This document shows, piece by piece, positions 1-6,798 of a DNA stretch of 7,414 bases (its first letter is position 1; each line of letters starts with the position of its first letter). The notes under the pieces were generated by a model. It was not told the origin of the DNA and made no database searches. It worked only from the letters and a program-made list of their open reading frames with translations. The DNA lies in the NCBI GenBank assembly GCA_021839785.1, contig JAKCAB010000668.1:1-7414 (forward strand), in the 5' to 3' direction. The position numbers and the translations under genes were made by a program. The DNA is from a bacterium. GTDB lineage: Bacteria > Verrucomicrobiota > Verrucomicrobiae > Limisphaerales > J093.

Positions 1-88
1 GGGGGTGCGTCGACCCAGCGCCATAATGAAGTTCCTCGTTGGACGCTCTCCCCTTTTAAATGTTCACTCCCCCGGGCGACTTTTTTGA
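1..88. other. Non-JetC segment upstream of a truncation junction
   Basis: No gene can be supported here. The jetC reading frame is closed by TGA at 86-88. The other two forward frames are short and lack the charged, leucine-rich character expected of the JetC coiled coil that should precede the fragment. The stretch holds an AT-richer patch (ccccttttaaatgttcac, about 51-68), a GC block around 69-78 and a T6 run at 81-86. JetC-like sequence starts immediately afterwards, so the segment looks like foreign or rearranged DNA joined to the gene, perhaps an interspersed repeat or the end of a mobile element. With only 88 bases visible, its nature cannot be decided. Confidence 0.35.
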
Positions 89-997
89 CGGGCTGCTAAG
101 GCCGGGGTGGTGGACGGCATTCCGGACGATTTCGACGCCGCCATCGCGCTGTTCCTCCGGCAGCAGGAGAAGCAAGCGACGTTGAGCGACGATATCGCGA
201 GCCTGCTCGCCGAGACGGAGCGGTGGTTCGGCGACGAGTTTCACGGGCGGAATGAATACGAGACGGTCGCCAATCTGCGGGGCGAACTCGACGCGCTTGT
301 CGAGAAGGAGGACGCGCTCGCCCGCGACTGGAACGCGCATCTGCACGGGCTGAAGGCGACGTTCGACCTCGTGCTGAAAAACCTCGGCCACGTCGCCCGC
401 ACCGCGAGCGACCTGAACCGCGCCTTCGCCCAGGTGCGCGTCTCGAACCTCAAAGCCATCAAGCGCGAAGTCGTCGAGCAGAGTGACCTCGTGAGTTGGA
501 TCCGCAGGCTGGCGCAGGCCGAGCGGCCCGGCTTGTTCGACGACGACACGAGCCTGAGCGCGACTCTGAAGAATTTCCGCGCCGAGCTGGAGGGCAATCC
601 GATCATCCGCTTCGCTGACCTATTCACGCTCGGCGTCACCGTGACGGGCGCGGACGACCGGCGGCACACCTACCGTGACTTCCGGCAAATCGAGTCGCAC
701 GGCACCACCATCACCATCAAGGTGCTGTTCAATCTCCTGCTCTTGAAAGCCCAGTTGCGCCGCGACGATTGTGCGGTGCCCTTCTTCCTCGACGAAATCC
801 AGACGCTCGACCCGGCCAACCGCCACGCGATTCTGACCACCGCGCGGCAACTCGGCTTCATCGCCATCACCGCCGCGCCCGAAGCCGTGAGCGAGGTGGA
901 CGCGCTCTATTTCCTCCAACCGCAAAAAGGCCGGATTGTCCTGCGCCACAAACATCGCGTGTCCGTCAAACGCGCATTCGCCGCCAGCCAGCCATGA
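89..997 (+). pseudogene. jetC: C-terminal fragment of JetC-like SMC ATPase (Wadjet)
   Basis: This is the 3' part of an SMC/MukB-like ATPase of the Wadjet JetC (MksF-like) kind, the motor of a complex that recognises and cleaves circular plasmid DNA. From a possible GTG at 107 it gives 296 residues. Residues about 20-140 are charged and helical, matching the returning coiled coil and its entry to the head. Residues 197-201 (SHGTT) sit where the ABC signature is expected, and 223-230 (AVPFFLDE, D229/E230) form Walker B with its catalytic glutamate. FIAITAAPEA at 251-260 matches the strand and switch region that follows Walker B in this family. Full JetC proteins are around 1,100 residues; the Walker A half and most of the coiled coil are absent and the frame stops at 86-88. 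JetC-like coding seems to resume at about 89. The fragment alone could not form an ATPase head, hence pseudogene. Its stop overlaps jetD by ATGA. The SMC-type call is firm; the Wadjet assignment rests largely on jetD. Confidence 0.65.
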
Positions 998-1859
998 AGC
1001 TTCAAGCTCAAGCTCAAACTAAGCTGCGTGCATTGGTGGAGAGCGGGGCGCTACCCGCCAGTCAATGCGGTCAGGCATTCCTGCAGCTCCTCGCGCCAAT
1101 GCTCGACAGCGGAGTGCTGGACTGGAGGCGAAGCGGTACTGGCCGCAGGCTCCTGGTGAACAATGCCGACGTCTTGCGAGACTTTTGCCGCCAGCGTTTT
1201 CCAGAAGCAATCTTGCCGACGGATGCCGGAAGTCGCGCTGCAAGCGTGAGCCGCTTCCGTGACACCAAGGCGATGGCGAACAGCGAGCATGAAATCATTT
1301 CCCTTCGCGCGTGGCGGGAGGATGCGCTGTCGAAAAATGGCAAACCCGTGGGTGCGGCAGCGGCCACCTCTGCACACGGCGTGTTTTCGTTTCTGCTGAC
1401 ACAGGAAAGCCCCTATGAGTTGCGCGGCCCGTGTGCCTTGGTGGAAAACCCGGCGGTGTTTGCGGCTGCCGAACAACTCAATCTCGGCGTTGGCTTGATA
1501 ATTTACGGACATGGACGGATCTCAAATCGTGCCGTTGACTGGCCGATCCACTCGGCCGACTCCAGTTTTCGGCTGCTTCACCTGCCGGACTACGACCCGG
1601 TGGGCCTATCCGCATTCCAGCGGCTACATTTGCAGCTCGGCAAACGGGTTGTTCTCCATTTGCCCGCCGACTTGGAAACGCGCTTTGCCCGATTCTCCAA
1701 CCGTCAGTTGCTGGAGAAGGGCAATAGCCAGGCGATGCTCGCCCAGCTTCGACGCGCCACCTGCCCGCAGTCCGCCGTGTGGTTGAACCGATTGATCGCC
1801 ACAACGCGGGACTGGAGCAGGAAGCCCTGTTGCTGCAATTTGACAAGCGCGCTTCGTAA
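994..1859 (+). pseudogene. jetD: JetD-like Toprim nuclease subunit (DUF2220 type), frameshifted
   Basis: In Wadjet systems JetD is the Toprim-fold nuclease that cuts plasmid DNA stalled by the JetABC SMC motor. Starting at ATG 994, the first ~256 residues have a helical, winged-helix-like N-terminus (residues 1-70). A Toprim-like core follows: ALVENPAVF with E151, a glycine turn YGHGRIS (171-177), and HLPDYDPVGL with D199 and D201, giving the Glu/DxD metal-binding set. The original frame then runs through a non-homologous tail to 1905. The family-like C-terminus (IDRHNAGLEQEALLLQF) is instead in the frame ending at TAA 1857-1859. A one-base deletion at about 1757-1765 would explain this, and repairing it gives about 288 residues. 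That is shorter than typical JetD (roughly 350-400), so the N-terminal domain is reduced or divergent. The start overlaps the jetC stop by ATGA, implying translational coupling, and the next gene starts 3 bases after the repaired stop. A sequencing error is an alternative to decay. Confidence 0.65.
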
Positions 1860-1862
1860 TTT

Positions 1863-2740
1863 ATGGACGAATCCCAACTGGGCCGCCGGACGGACGTCGA
1901 GTTGAAGGTGTTCTTCGACCGGCTGTTCCCGCACAGTTTTGCCGGGGCGGATGTGCTGACGGAACTTGCGCCGGAGAGTTGGGAGCCGTCACCGTTGCTG
2001 GCGTGCTTTCACCTCACGCCAGAGCAGATGTTCAGGGAATGCCAGCGGATGTACCGGTGCCTGGAGGAACAGCTCGCTTCCCGCCGCAAGCGTGAGCCGG
2101 ACAATCCAGCATTCGCACCGCAACCCGAGCCGACGTTGGAGAAAGTGCTGGCCGATTGGAAGAGTGTGCCTGTGAATGTTGCCGCGGAGGTGACAGAACT
2201 GGTAGGCCGTTGCCTGTGGGACGTGTTTTCGGACGGGCATGATGTCCTCGTATCCGATGGGCGTCTGGCCGACTTGGGATCCTTCCGGGCGGCCGGCGGG
2301 TTCATCTCCAGCTACCTGGATGGTCAGGTGGATGAATGGTGGAATGGCGACTACCTGCGCTTTTACATGGGCACGCCCTGGATTTTGTGCTCGGACATCC
2401 ACGACCGCGCTGACCTGACGACGGTTTACGCGACGATTTTCCGGCGGCTCAAAACACTGGGCGCGGATTGGGTGTATCACTTTCCTGAAATTGGGTGTTG
2501 GTGGATTTCGGCCCGGGCCAAGTGGCAGCCGGGAAGCCGGAGGAGTATTCGCCATCGGAAGCGTTCGCGAGAGAGCAAGAGGTGCGCGAGCGGCAGGCCG
2601 AACTGGAAAACGCCCGCGCGGAGCTGAGGGAGATTCACGCGCAATCCCGACGGGACGCATTGGATCGTCCACCGCCAACGACCGTGCGCGTTTATCAAGC
2701 GGTCTTCGGACGCGACCCGAAAGGCTGGCCGCCTGAATAG
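1863..2740 (+). pseudogene. Unrecognised conserved-looking protein, frameshifted; third gene of the Wadjet-like block
   Basis: I do not recognise this gene with certainty. ATG 1863 lies 3 bases after the repaired jetD stop, so it appears to belong to the same transcription unit. The first frame gives about 210 convincing residues. These include an N-terminal helical part with LLACFHLTPEQMFRECQRMY (about residues 46-65), a central VLVSDGRLADLGSFRAAGGF (about 127-146), and an aromatic-rich part containing DYLRFYMGTPW and a DWVYHFPEI strand. After ATT at 2490-2492 the frame becomes arginine- and serine-rich and ends at 2627. A continuation in another frame from about 2493 reads VLVDFGPGQV, then a Glu/Arg-rich probable coiled coil (SEAFAREQEVRERQAELENA), and ends VYQAVFGRDPKGWPPE before TAG 2738-2740. 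Restoring one base, for example GGG to GGGG at 2493-2495, gives about 292 residues. No membrane segment or nuclease motif is visible. It could be an accessory subunit of the system or an unrelated passenger. Confidence 0.5.
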
Positions 2741-2944
2741 CGATCAAAGGTTTTGTCTTGCCCGTGTTCTCGAGCGGCACTGGCGAAGTTGCGCGCGACC
2801 GGCCTGCCCGAGCGCTGGCTGTCGCAGGAAAATGCTTCGTAGCTCGAAGCCCGGCGCCGCCGCGCCGCGAGCTGAAACCGCTGACCGCAAGCATTGAGGC
2901 TGGTGTCAGCATTCCACGGGCAGTGCGTCCCTGCTCCCAAGCCG

Positions 2945-2973
2945 CTGGTGTATCCGCCGAACCGTGCTATCCT
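2945..2973 (+). promoter_or_regulatory. Weak candidate promoter with extended -10 for the ligase gene
   Basis: TGCTATCCT at 2965-2973 resembles an extended -10 (TGnTATnnT) and lies 40 bases before the ATG at 3013. The hexamer 17 bases upstream (CTGGTG, 2945-2950) is a poor -35 match. The position suits the downstream gene, but the match is weak and made by eye. Confidence 0.2.
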
Positions 2974-2983
2974 TGGCGGTTCG
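2958..2983. repeat. Inverted repeat (7-bp arms) before the ligase gene
   Basis: CGAACCG at 2958-2964 is exactly complementary to CGGTTCG at 2977-2983, with a 12-base loop that contains the candidate -10. It could be an operator or an RNA hairpin in the leader. A 7-bp match in GC-rich DNA can also occur by chance. Confidence 0.25.
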
Positions 2984-3012
2984 TTACGCTTAAGAGCTCG
3001 TATCGTCAGGAA

Positions 3013-4299
3013 ATGCTCGCTACACCGGACATCATCCGCGAGGCCGCTCAGCCCCACCGCTTGAGCGCGCTGCTCCCGCGTTGGTTGGAAGAGGTGCCGC
3101 TTTACCGCCATTACCCTGCCGCGGCGGACAACGCCGCATCGGACCTGCCGATTTTGCCAGGGTTTCACCGCCTGCCGCTTATCGGCAAGGGCGACATCCG
3201 CCGGGGATTTCCGCAGAACTTTCTCCGCGATGGCGTGGCACTGGACGAACTCCTCGACCGCGAACTCGTCGAACTCGAACACACGTCCGGCACCTCCGAG
3301 GTCCGCACGCCTTTGTTGCTTGGCCTGGGTTGGTGGGCCGAACAGGAGGCGCGCGCGCTGCGGCTGAATCGGCTCGTGGCCGAAACCCTCGATGCCCTGC
3401 CTGCCGCCCGCCGGGTCACGATCAACTCGCCCGTTTGCAGCGGCGACATCTGCTACTCCGGCACGCCCGCGCTCGCGGACCGGATCGTCGGCAATGCGCT
3501 GTTCACGAGCCTGTCCCGCCATCCGTTCCTTTGGAGCGAAAGTGACCTGGCGCGCATGGCCGCCGAAGCCCTGGAGTGGCAACCGCAATTCCTGGACGTG
3601 GATCCGGTTTATGGGGCGCTGTTCGCGCGGTATTGCGAACGCCGGCAGATCCGGCTCCCGTCGCTGCGCTTCATCCTCGCCAGCTACGAATTCGTGAGCG
3701 TCACCCATCGGCGCATCTTAGAGCGCGCGTTCGGCGTGCCGGTGTTTAACCTTTATGGTTCGACCGAGACCGGCCACTTATTGATGGAAGGCGAGCGCGG
3801 CGAAATGCTGCCCAGCCTCGACACCGCCTTCCTCGAAGTCGTGGGCGCGGACAACAAAGGCGTGGGGAACCTGGTCGTGACCACGCTCACGAACGACTAC
3901 ATGCCGCTGATCCGGTATCGCATCGGCGATTGGGTCGAGCGCCGCGAGGAACCGTACCGCACGAAATACCTCGTGCACGGTCGCGCGGCGGACGCCTTTA
4001 CGGCGCCGGGGGGCACGCGCCGAACGACGCTGGAAATCGACCGTTGTTTCGCGGAGGTACCCGGCGTTTTGCATTACCAGTTGCGCCAGGATAGCGAACG
4101 GGAGTGGCGGCTCCGCTACGTCCCCGACGGTGCCCCACCCTGCCCCGCCGACGTGAACCGCTTGCGCGAACGCCTGGCGGATATGCTCCAGATCGGCGCC
4201 GGCCCGGTGATCCAGGAAACGGACGCGCTGCTCGCGGAAAGCTCGGGCAAATTCCGGTTGGGCTATCCACTTCCGCCTGCTCAAGACCCCGCGAACTAA
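3013..4299 (+). CDS. PaaK/CapK-type adenylate-forming enzyme (phenylacetate-CoA ligase-like)
   Basis: This cytosolic enzyme of 428 residues probably activates a carboxylate with ATP, as an acyl-AMP, possibly passing it to CoA. The ANL-superfamily landmarks are in order: the phosphate-binding loop TSGTSEVRTP (91-100), YGSTETG (248-254), RYRIGDW (301-307) with the ribose-binding aspartate, a hinge-like GRAADAF (323-329), and a C-terminal lysine in SSGKFR (K413) where the catalytic lysine usually lies. Length matches PaaK-like proteins (about 430). The start is ATG 3013, preceded by AGG only 2 bases upstream, which is unusually close. The open frame further upstream to 2758 does not look like protein. 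No thioesterase, carrier protein or degradation gene lies beside it, so the substrate cannot be inferred; aryl acids, surface-polysaccharide (CapK-like) roles and amide-forming roles are all possible. It is convergent with the thioredoxin gene, and their stop codons overlap. Confidence 0.8.
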   Translation: MLATPDIIREAAQPHRLSALLPRWLEEVPLYRHYPAAADNAASDLPILPGFHRLPLIGKGDIRRGFPQNFLRDGVALDELLDRELVELEHTSGTSEVRTPLLLGLGWWAEQEARALRLNRLVAETLDALPAARRVTINSPVCSGDICYSGTPALADRIVGNALFTSLSRHPFLWSESDLARMAAEALEWQPQFLDVDPVYGALFARYCERRQIRLPSLRFILASYEFVSVTHRRILERAFGVPVFNLYGSTETGHLLMEGERGEMLPSLDTAFLEVVGADNKGVGNLVVTTLTNDYMPLIRYRIGDWVERREEPYRTKYLVHGRAADAFTAPGGTRRTTLEIDRCFAEVPGVLHYQLRQDSEREWRLRYVPDGAPPCPADVNRLRERLADMLQIGAGPVIQETDALLAESSGKFRLGYPLPPAQDPAN

Positions 4300-4306
4300 C
4301 GCGGGG
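4287..4306. terminator. Bidirectional hairpin terminator spanning both stop codons
   Basis: CCCCGCG (4287-4293) and CGCGGGG (4300-4306) form a perfect 7-bp GC stem with the loop AACTAA. The + gene's TAA (4297-4299) and the - gene's TAG (read from 4298-4296) both lie in the loop. A modest T-containing tract follows on the + side (gttgttt, 4309-4315), and only a poor one on the - side. The convergent layout, with no other space between the genes, supports a shared terminator. The weak U-tracts reduce certainty. Confidence 0.6.
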
Positions 4307-5600
4307 GAGTTGTTTGCAGAGCGCCGGGACCCGCGCTGGACTTCAACTCCGCGACCATCGCTACCAGGACGGCGGCACTCCGCCCGCCGATGAACCGCCG
4401 GCGCAGGCGACCTTCACCGTCCAAAAGGATATTCGTGGGTAATTCGCCGCCGTTGAATCGCGCCCCGACTTGGTTGTGGGGATCGAGCAGAACGAGGTAA
4501 TTGAGGCCACGCGCTTGGACGAAGCGTTTCACCCGCGCGCGCGTTGTCGGCACCGACTTCGAGATCTCACCCAAGTTATCCGCCGCGGTGGAGTGATCGG
4601 CGGCCTCGGCTGAGTCGTTGTGTTCCGCCGCGTGGCCGTGCTCGTCGGGCACGCCATCCAGCGAGATGCCCAGGATTACCAAATCTTCGGGGCGGCGCTT
4701 GGCGAGTTGGATCAAGTCCGGCAATTCCGCGGCGCAGGCGGTGCACCAGGTGGCCCAGAAATTCAGCAAAACGGGCCGCCCGCGAAAATCGGAGAGCCGC
4801 ACGGTCCGCCCGTTCAGGTCCTCGAGCGCGAAATCGGAGACGGCGGGGCCGGGCCTTGACATCGCCGCGTTTGGCAACGTCGGCGGGTTCGCGGCCAGGT
4901 ATTCGGCGTGGTGCTCGCGCCACCAGGCTTGACGTTGCGCCACTGCCTTGCGGACGGTCGCGACGCGTGCGGGATCGGCGGCGGTTTTACCCTCGCCGGG
5001 CGCGAGCACGTGGAACATCCGCACGCCGTAGTCGATGCCGGTCCAACCGCGCAACGCCGTTTCCGCGCTGGCAACCACCCGCAGGTCTGGGTCGTCGAGG
5101 AGCGGGACGACCACGGGCAACGCCTGCCGCGCCTCGCACTGGCGAATCAGCCGCAACCCGAGCAGGCGGATCTCCGGATCGACATCGCCGAGTTGCGCCG
5201 CGGCGAGCGGGAAGAACACGGTGCTGTGCTTCGCGGCCAGCACGCTCAGCGCTTGTTCGCGCACGCCGAGGTCGGCATCGAGGGCACCGGCCTGCAAGAT
5301 CGCTTCCTGGCTTGGGTTCAAGCCAGCGGCGGTCGCCACGTCCTCGCCGAGGCGGCTCATCACCCATTCGCGATGCGGCACCTTGCCGGTCTGCCAGACT
5401 CGATCGAGGAAAGTCGCGGGGTCGGCCGTACCGTCCAGCGCAGCCTGCAACGCGTCCAGCGACGGAACCTCCGCACGCAACACCAGCCGGGTCATGAACG
5501 CTTGCCGGACCCGCGGCCACCCCACCAGGCCGAACACGCCCACGGCGACGAGCAGAAAAAGCAGGATTCGCAGGCGGATCGATCGCTTGTCAGCATTCAT
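4296..5600 (-). CDS. Membrane-anchored HEAT-repeat/TlpA-type thioredoxin protein
   Basis: This 434-residue protein probably acts on the outer face of the cytoplasmic membrane as a thiol-disulfide oxidoreductase. A single hydrophobic segment at residues 11-28 follows a basic N-terminus (DKRSIRLR) and looks like an uncleaved anchor. Residues about 109-188 hold three HEAT-like repeats (starting DADLGVREQALSVL, DVDPEIRLLGLRLI and DDPDLRVVASAETAL), usually a protein-docking surface. A linker leads to a TlpA/AhpC-TSA-type domain from about 251: VRLSDFRGRPVLLNFWATWC, the active site C286-T-A-C289, and the cis-proline loop GELPTN (P388). An unusual acidic, His-containing insertion (about 319-345) follows the strand LVILGISLDG. 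ATG 5600-5598 was chosen because the anchor follows directly; TTG at 5612 would add four residues. No clear ribosome site is seen. Likely roles are cytochrome c maturation or reductive repair of exported proteins; the client is unknown. Confidence 0.85.
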   Translation of the reverse strand: MNADKRSIRLRILLFLLVAVGVFGLVGWPRVRQAFMTRLVLRAEVPSLDALQAALDGTADPATFLDRVWQTGKVPHREWVMSRLGEDVATAAGLNPSQEAILQAGALDADLGVREQALSVLAAKHSTVFFPLAAAQLGDVDPEIRLLGLRLIRQCEARQALPVVVPLLDDPDLRVVASAETALRGWTGIDYGVRMFHVLAPGEGKTAADPARVATVRKAVAQRQAWWREHHAEYLAANPPTLPNAAMSRPGPAVSDFALEDLNGRTVRLSDFRGRPVLLNFWATWCTACAAELPDLIQLAKRRPEDLVILGISLDGVPDEHGHAAEHNDSAEAADHSTAADNLGEISKSVPTTRARVKRFVQARGLNYLVLLDPHNQVGARFNGGELPTNILLDGEGRLRRRFIGGRSAAVLVAMVAELKSSAGPGALQTTPPR

Positions 5601-5868
5601 GGTCGCAAGCAAGTCCGAGGAATCGCGAATTGAGTCGCGGAGAAACGCGGGCCGCGTTGGCTCCGCACGATCCGCCTGACCGAGCCGCTGTCATCGTCCA
5701 ACTCATGGGCCGCATTATTCAACGAGTTGGGCCGGGGCGACAGTTTATTTCGCGTTTAGGGCATAGCCGTTACCGCGAGCGGGATTGGCTGCGTGCGCGA
5801 AACCGGCGGGGTTGCGCATAACGAAGCTTGCGTCGGCGCGCCGTTCGCGGTTCAACCTTCGCCGCCCG
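5601..5868. other. Divergent intergenic region, 268 bp
   Basis: This spacer separates the thioredoxin gene (-) from mqnP (+) and should carry both promoters. I see no convincing -35/-10 pair on either strand. It holds a less GC-rich patch (5711-5760) and an inverted repeat at 5698-5730. The mqnP frame stays open back to a TTG at 5785, but those 28 codons (basic, not membrane-like) do not resemble a UbiA-family N-terminus. Confidence 0.5.
5698..5730. repeat. Inverted repeat between the thioredoxin gene and mqnP
   Basis: CCAACTC (5698-5704) is exactly complementary to GAGTTGG (5724-5730), across a 19-base centre containing the A/T-richer gcattattcaa. The centre-to-centre distance of 26 bp is about two and a half helical turns. 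It could be an operator for one or both divergent genes, or chance. Confidence 0.25.
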
Positions 5869-6798
5869 ATGTTCGTTTTGCTCAAGCAATGGGCGGAGTT
5901 CGTGACGTTTCAGCACACGGTGTTCGCCCTGCCGTTTGCCCTGGCGTCGATGGCGGTTGCCGCGCGCGACCACCACGGCTGGCCCGGGCTGCGCGTGTTC
6001 CTGCTCATCCTGGCGGCGATGGTGTGCGCGCGGACGTGCGCCATGGCCTTCAACCGCATCGTGGACCGCCGCTTCGACGCGGCAAACCCGCGCACCGCCA
6101 GCCGCCACCTGCCCGCCGGCCACATTTCACTCGCGAGCGCCTTGGCGCTTTGGGTCCTGAGCGCCGCGGGGCTGGTCCTGGCGAGCTGGCTGATCAACCG
6201 CGCCTGTTTCTACCTGTCGCCGGTGGCGTTGTTCGTGGTGTGCTTCTACTCGCTGACCAAGCGCTTCACCGATTTCACGCATGTTTATCTGGGCGCGGCG
6301 CTGGCGTTGGCGCCGATCGGCGCGTGGATCGCGGTCACCGGCGGTTTTGATTTCTTCCCGCAATACGACGGCGGGTTCTCGATCAAGCACAGCGCGGTGT
6401 TGCCGGTGTTGCTGGCGGTGGCGGTGGTCTTCTGGCTGATCGGCTTCGACATCATCTACGCGCTGCAGGACTACGAGTTCGATCGGCGAGCCGGCCTGCA
6501 TTCGCTGGCGGTTCGTTGGGGCGTGAAAAACGCCCTCCGCGCCGCGTTTCTGTCGCACCTCATCATGTGGCTGGTGCTGGCGGGGTTCGGGTTGCTGGCG
6601 CGCTTTCGCGTGGCATACTTGGTGGGCTTGGTGATCATCCTGGCCTGCTTGGTCATCGAACACTGGCTGGCCCGCAAACGAAGCTTGAAATGGATCAACG
6701 TCGCTTTCTTCCGCCTCAACGCCGTGATCAGCGTGGTGTTCCTGGTCGTGACCGTGGCCGAGGTCGCGTTCCCGTGGTTCCGATTGCAGCTTGAATGA
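5869..6798 (+). CDS. mqnP: UbiA-family polyprenyltransferase of the futalosine menaquinone pathway
   Basis: This integral membrane enzyme of 309 residues attaches the polyprenyl chain from polyprenyl diphosphate to the aromatic nucleus late in menaquinone synthesis. Both Asp-rich UbiA motifs are present: N62RIVD66RRFD70 followed by NPRTASRHLPAG, and D194...D201YEFD205RRAGLHSLAVRWG. These bind the Mg-diphosphate of the prenyl donor. Hydrophobic segments fit the usual eight or nine helices, for example around 42-60, 88-108, 113-130, 138-157, 177-200, 226-243, 249-265 and 284-300. ATG 5869 was chosen because MFVLLKQWAEFVTFQHTVFA is a typical UbiA-family start; the upstream TTG extension is not. 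No strong ribosome site is visible. Its stop overlaps the mqnE start by ATGA, and this partnership favours MqnP over UbiA of ubiquinone synthesis or MenA. The family call is near certain; the pathway call depends on the neighbour. Confidence 0.88.
   Translation: MFVLLKQWAEFVTFQHTVFALPFALASMAVAARDHHGWPGLRVFLLILAAMVCARTCAMAFNRIVDRRFDAANPRTASRHLPAGHISLASALALWVLSAAGLVLASWLINRACFYLSPVALFVVCFYSLTKRFTDFTHVYLGAALALAPIGAWIAVTGGFDFFPQYDGGFSIKHSAVLPVLLAVAVVFWLIGFDIIYALQDYEFDRRAGLHSLAVRWGVKNALRAAFLSHLIMWLVLAGFGLLARFRVAYLVGLVIILACLVIEHWLARKRSLKWINVAFFRLNAVISVVFLVVTVAEVAFPWFRLQLE

Larger units (their letters stand above)
2741..3012. other. Intergenic region, 272 bp
   Basis: No gene is supported here. The downstream reading frame stays open back to 2758, but this extension is rich in Arg/Pro/Ala, has no resemblance to adenylate-forming enzymes and starts on a TTG, so it is not taken as coding. 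The stretch is GC-rich in the middle (about 2848-2880). Near its 3' end it holds a short inverted repeat and a weak promoter-like site, listed separately. Confidence 0.5.

Noticed and set aside
769..993. N-terminal extension of the jetD frame back to 769
   Set aside because: It lies wholly inside the jetC coding frame, is Arg/Pro-rich and has no family resemblance; ATG 994 overlapping the jetC stop fits better.
996..1023. Short tandem repeat (caagct-like units) at the jetD start
   Set aside because: It only encodes the QAQAQTK stretch; too short to be a regulatory or CRISPR-like repeat.
1755..1765. Programmed ribosomal frameshift in jetD
   Set aside because: No slippery heptamer or downstream structure was recognised, and a plain one-base loss in a short C-run is simpler.
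2758..3012. Long N-terminal extension of the ligase
   Set aside because: It starts on TTG, is Arg/Pro/Ala-rich and would add 85 residues that precede a normal PaaK-like start.
1989..3708. Long - strand open frames opposite the third gene and the ligase
   Set aside because: They are a by-product of high GC and third-position bias; translations are low-complexity and the + strand has recognisable motifs.
5647..5657. Palindrome CGCGG-g-CCGCG
   Set aside because: There is essentially no loop and such short palindromes are common in GC-rich DNA; no T-tract or position supports a terminator.
4544..5679. + strand open frames opposite the thioredoxin gene
   Set aside because: Extremely Arg/Ser/Pro-rich translations with no motifs, while the - strand encodes a clear CxxC redoxin domain.
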